A program made the position numbers and the translations under genes. From positions 124,001 through 188,000 of the forward strand of contig NZ_CP016359.1 of assembly GCF_001951155.1 (NCBI RefSeq): a DNA stretch of 64,000 nucleotides. The letters are read 5' to 3'. The notes below the pieces were generated by a model. That model was given only the letters and a program-made list of their open reading frames with translations, had not been told where the DNA came from and did no database searches. Source of the DNA: Christiangramia flava JLT2011. GTDB taxonomy: Bacteria; Bacteroidota; Bacteroidia; Flavobacteriales; Flavobacteriaceae. Below are positions 60,749 to 64,000 of the stretch, piece by piece (the first letter of the stretch is position 1; each line of letters starts with the position of its first letter).

Positions 60749-62680
60749 TTATTTCACTTCTTCGAAGTCTACATCTTCCACGTCGTCTCCACTAGTTGCG
60801 TCTCCGCCTTCAGCGGCTCCACCCTGAGCTCCGGTAGCACCTTGTTGTGGTCCGCCGGCCTGTCCGCCCTGAGCTTCTGCCTGAGCTTTATACATCTCTT
60901 CAGAAGCAGTTTTCCATGCTTCGTTGATCTTGTCTAAAGCTGGCTGAATGGTTTCAACTTCCTTAGTTTCATAAGCTTTCTTCAACTCTTCCAACGCATC
61001 TTCAATTGGCTTTTTCTTTTCATCTGAAAGTTTATCACCAAATTCCTTCAACTGCTTTTCAGTCTGGAAGATCATTGCATCAGCCTCGTTCAGCTTATCA
61101 ACTTTTTCTTTCGCTTTTTTATCGGTTTCAGCATTCGCCTCAGCCTCTTTCTTCATTTTCTCGATTTCCTCTTCGGTCAATCCAGAAGAAGCTTCGATAC
61201 GAATATCCTGAGATTTACCAGTAGCCTTATCAGTAGCACTAACTTTAATGATACCATTGGCATCGATGTCAAAAGTCACTTCAATTTGAGGTGTTCCTCT
61301 TGGCGCTGGTGGGATTCCGTCTAAATGGAATCTACCAATTGTCTTATTATCTGCCGCCATTGGGCGCTCTCCCTGAAGTACGTGAATCTCAACAGATGGC
61401 TGATTATCAGCCGCAGTCGAGAATGTCTGAGACTTCTTAGTTGGAATCGTAGTATTCGCTTCGATCAATTTCGTGTTCACTCCTCCCATGGTTTCGATAC
61501 CTAAAGAAAGTGGAGTCACATCCAGAAGCAATACGTCTTTAACGTCTCCGGTCAATACACCACCCTGGATAGCAGCACCAATCGCTACCACCTCATCAGG
61601 ATTCACCCCTTTTGAAGGTTTTTTCCCGAAGAATTTCTCTACTTCTTCCTGAATTTTAGGGATACGGGTTGATCCACCAACAAGGATGACCTCGTCGATA
61701 TCACTTTTTGAAAGCCCTGCATCATTAAGCGCTTTTTTTACTGGCTCCATAGATCTTGTTACCAGTTCCTCAGCCAATTGTTCAAATTTTGAACGAGTGA
61801 TGGTCTCCACCAAGTGCTTAGGTCCACTAGCAGTAGCAGTCACATAAGGCAGGTTGATCTCTGTTTGAGAAGAAGAAGAAAGCTCTATTTTCGCTTTTTC
61901 TGAAGCTTCTTTCAAACGTTGAAGCGCCATAGGATCTTTTCTAAGATCGATATCTTCCGCTTTCTGGAAATTATCAGCCAGGTAATCAATCAATACTTCA
62001 TCAAAATCATCCCCACCAAGGTGCGTATCACCATTTGTAGAAAGTACTTCAAATACTCCATCACCTAGTTCCAGAATCGAAATATCGAATGTACCACCAC
62101 CAAGGTCATACACCGCGATCTTCTGATCCTGAGATTTTTTATCCAATCCGTAAGCCAGTGCCGCAGCAGTTGGCTCGTTGATGATTCTTCTTACTTTAAG
62201 ACCTGCGATCTCACCAGCTTCTTTGGTAGCCTGACGCTGAGAATCATTAAAATATGCAGGTACAGTAATCACCGCTTCCGTTACATCCTGTCCCAGATAA
62301 TCTTCCGCAGTTTTCTTCATTTTCTGAAGGATCATTGCTGAAAGTTCCTGAGGCGTATACAAACGACCATCCACATCTACACGTGGCGTATCGTTATCAC
62401 CTTTTTTCACATCATAAGCAACTCTTCCTGCTTCTCTTTCAGACTCAGAAAATTTGTTACCCATGAACCTCTTGATAGAGGAAATCGTTTTGGTTGGGTT
62501 GGTTACTGCCTGGCGTTTTGCCGGGTCTCCTACTTTTATCTCGCCACCTTCTACGAAAGCAATCACAGAAGGAGTAGTTCTCTTACCTTCGGCGTTGGGA
62601 ATTACCGTTGGCTCGTTACCTTCCATTACGGCAACACAGGAGTTGGTAGTACCCAAGTCAATTCCTATTACTTTACTCAT
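60749..62680 (-). CDS. dnaK: Chaperone protein DnaK (Hsp70)
   Basis: 643 aa. ATPase domain: [16 protein letters not shown] at the start, [34 protein letters not shown] and [11 protein letters not shown]. Substrate-binding domain: [20 protein letters not shown]. The C-terminal lid ends in a Gly/Ala/Gln-rich tail and acidic [12 protein letters not shown]. Folds and refolds proteins with DnaJ and GrpE, neither of which is in this window. The upstream spacer has three palindromes that could be involved in its control. Confidence 0.98.
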   Translation of the reverse strand: MSKVIGIDLGTTNSCVAVMEGNEPTVIPNAEGKRTTPSVIAFVEGGEIKVGDPAKRQAVTNPTKTISSIKRFMGNKFSESEREAGRVAYDVKKGDNDTPRVDVDGRLYTPQELSAMILQKMKKTAEDYLGQDVTEAVITVPAYFNDSQRQATKEAGEIAGLKVRRIINEPTAAALAYGLDKKSQDQKIAVYDLGGGTFDISILELGDGVFEVLSTNGDTHLGGDDFDEVLIDYLADNFQKAEDIDLRKDPMALQRLKEASEKAKIELSSSSQTEINLPYVTATASGPKHLVETITRSKFEQLAEELVTRSMEPVKKALNDAGLSKSDIDEVILVGGSTRIPKIQEEVEKFFGKKPSKGVNPDEVVAIGAAIQGGVLTGDVKDVLLLDVTPLSLGIETMGGVNTKLIEANTTIPTKKSQTFSTAADNQPSVEIHVLQGERPMAADNKTIGRFHLDGIPPAPRGTPQIEVTFDIDANGIIKVSATDKATGKSQDIRIEASSGLTEEEIEKMKKEAEANAETDKKAKEKVDKLNEADAMIFQTEKQLKEFGDKLSDEKKKPIEDALEELKKAYETKEVETIQPALDKINEAWKTASEEMYKAQAEAQGGQAGGPQQGATGAQGGAAEGGDATSGDDVEDVDFEEVK

Positions 62681-62759
62681 AACTATATAACTTGTTTTAT
62701 CGTTAAGTTTTCAATTTTTCAATCACTAAAAGTCAATCTTTATGCCAGCACAAATCTTA

Positions 62760-62814
62760 TGACACCTTGTCACTTTTTCTGAAAAAGTCTGTCAATCCCA
62801 GGTTTTATAACCTG
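62760..62814. promoter_or_regulatory. Three consecutive dyads in the dnaK/sdaA spacer
   Basis: TGACA-CCT-TGTCA (62760-62772), ACTTTTTC-T-GAAAAAGT (62772-62788) and CAGGTT-TTAT-AACCTG (62799-62814). All are perfect in their arms and lie between the divergent dnaK and serine dehydratase genes. None matches the CIRCE element used by HrcA. Confidence 0.5.
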
Positions 62815-62896
62815 CTGAAAAAATTTTAGACTTTCTGCAATATTTGATGCGTGAGAATTACAAATCCTTATTTTTGTTTCAAAATTTAGATTCGGA

Positions 62897-64000
62897 ATGC
62901 GAAAAATTGAATGTATCAGTGTTTTTGATATGTTGAAAGTAGGTGTCGGTCCTTCCAGTTCTCATACCTTAGGTCCCTGGCGCGCTGCTCAACGGTGGAT
63001 CGCCGAACTGAAAGCGAAAGACCGGTTCGATAAAGTCGTGAATATCCACGTGGATCTTTACGGTTCCCTGAGCCTGACAGGTAAAGGTCATGCTACTGAC
63101 GTTGCTACCGTTCTCGGACTTCTGGGCCATGACCCGGTTACAATGGACATTTCCATCATCGAATCTGAAATTGAAAAAATCAAGAGAACAGCTATTCTGA
63201 ATTTCAACCAGGAACGCGAAATCCAGTTCACTTTTAAGGAAGACGTCAAGTTCAACCGAAAATTCCTCGAATTTCATCCAAACGGAATCACCTTTCGCGC
63301 ATTGATGAACGACGGCAAAAAATGCAATTCTTCATTTTATTCTATCGGCGGCGGATTTGTGGTGAAAAAAGAGCGTAAGAACGCCAGTAAAAAGATCAAA
63401 AATTTCCAACAGTTTCCGTTTCCTATTGAAAAAGCCACTGAACTGGTGGACTATTGTAAAACCGAAAATAAAACTATTTCCGAGATCGTCCTGGAGAACG
63501 AACGTTCCCTGAGAAGCGATGAGGAGATCGATAAAGGTCTGCATCAGATCTGGGATACCATGCTGGAATCCATGTATATTGGTTGCCATACGGAAGGAAC
63601 GCTTCCCGGCGGACTCAACGTGAAACGGCGCGCCTTTGAAATGCACCAGCGATTGATTGGTGAAACCAGTTATAACGATGTAAATGACTGGATACCTGCA
63701 ATTCGTAATACCGAAGTCAAATTCCGCCAGATCCTGAAATGGGTTAGTTGCTTTGCGCTTAGCGTAAATGAAGTGAACGCTTCTTTAGGTCGCGTAGTAA
63801 CCGCTCCTACGAACGGAAGCGCCGGAACGGTCCCTGCGGTAATGATGTATTATATGACCATTGAAAATCACGAAGCGACCTTTGAAGACCTGAAAAGGTT
63901 CATGCTGGTAGCCGGAGAAATTGGCAGTCTCTTTAAAAAGGGTGCGACCATTTCGGCAGCGATGGGCGGTTGCCAGGCTGAAATTGGCGTTTCCAGCGCC
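62897..64000 (+). CDS. sdaA: L-serine dehydratase (single-chain, iron-sulfur type), 3' end outside window
   Basis: The ATG at 62897 opens a frame with no stop before 64000 (368 codons seen; the family has about 450-475). It deaminates serine to pyruvate and ammonia using a 4Fe-4S cluster. Marks: SVFDMLKVGVGPSSSHTLGP at the start (beta domain), CHTEGTLPGGLNVKRRAFEM, RVVTAPTNGSAGTVPAVMMY (active region), and GGCQAEIGVSSA with a cluster-region Cys near the edge. Divergent from dnaK. The rest, including further cluster cysteines, lies beyond the window. Confidence 0.95.
   Translation, partial: MRKIECISVFDMLKVGVGPSSSHTLGPWRAAQRWIAELKAKDRFDKVVNIHVDLYGSLSLTGKGHATDVATVLGLLGHDPVTMDISIIESEIEKIKRTAILNFNQEREIQFTFKEDVKFNRKFLEFHPNGITFRALMNDGKKCNSSFYSIGGGFVVKKERKNASKKIKNFQQFPFPIEKATELVDYCKTENKTISEIVLENERSLRSDEEIDKGLHQIWDTMLESMYIGCHTEGTLPGGLNVKRRAFEMHQRLIGETSYNDVNDWIPAIRNTEVKFRQILKWVSCFALSVNEVNASLGRVVTAPTNGSAGTVPAVMMYYMTIENHEATFEDLKRFMLVAGEIGSLFKKGATISAAMGGCQAEIGVSSA

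Noticed and set aside
1..64000. Mobile elements, prophage, tRNA or rRNA genes
   Set aside because: I looked for transposase or integrase motifs, terminal repeats and tRNA-like cloverleaf sequences and saw none I could support.

Overview
The window reads as chromosomal DNA of a marine-type Flavobacteriaceae bacterium (Bacteroidota), probably close to Gramella/Christiangramia; the genus is an inference from protein style, not a database result. Signs: a SusC/SusD pair, many lipoproteins with a Cys lipobox, beta-barrel proteins ending in Phe, the fused alpha/beta E1 2-oxoacid dehydrogenase of flavobacteria, menaquinone genes, AT-rich leaders without clear Shine-Dalgarno sites, and Bacteroidetes-type promoters (TTG/TTTG, about 20 bases, then TAnnTTTG). 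I see no rRNA, tRNA, insertion sequence, phage gene or CRISPR array.

Layout. 1-9.5 kb: a leftward surface-polysaccharide operon making nucleotide sugars. It holds UDP-GlcNAc 4-epimerase, UDP-HexNAc dehydrogenase, UDP-glucose dehydrogenase, UDP-xylose synthase, a cysN remnant, then rmlB-rmlA and genes for a dTDP-3-acetamido-3,6-dideoxyhexose (two tandem ketoisomerases, acetyltransferase, aminotransferase). It continues off the left edge. 9.5-12.7 kb: a LacI regulator, two small proteins, Dps and an MscS channel. 12.7-20.1 kb: a very large outer-membrane lipoprotein (phosphoesterase, kinase-like middle region, barrel), an HD-domain protein fused to a Pycsar-effector-like membrane module, and a large GAF-type cytosolic protein. 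20.2-25.8 kb: envelope housekeeping (TlpA-like lipoprotein, SIMPL protein, rhomboid, LpxL-like acyltransferase, GlmM, AcpH-like).

25.8-35.1 kb is the most accessory-looking part: two tandem astacin-type metalloproteases, three tandem paralogous lipoproteins with a shared N-terminal part and different C-terminal domains, and a LuxR-type regulator, with repeated leader motifs and many terminators. 35.5-41.9 kb: uvrA, a LOG-family gene and an M1-peptidase-like outer-membrane protein that has lost its zinc site. 42-56 kb: fused 2-oxoacid dehydrogenase E1, menB, a SusCD pair, CvfB-like protein, DUF2853 protein, then menD, menF and a hotdog thioesterase. 56-60.2 kb: an alpha/beta hydrolase, a divergent NRAMP-fold transporter and ethanolamine ammonia-lyase (eutBC). 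60.2-64 kb: a Cys-rich lipoprotein, dnaK, and the start of an L-serine dehydratase gene cut by the window edge.

Best candidates for something new: the HD-PycTM fusion protein, the phosphatase/kinase-like/barrel fusion, the three-lipoprotein paralog array with its repeated leader box, and the NRAMP-fold protein without metal motifs placed directly before eutBC.
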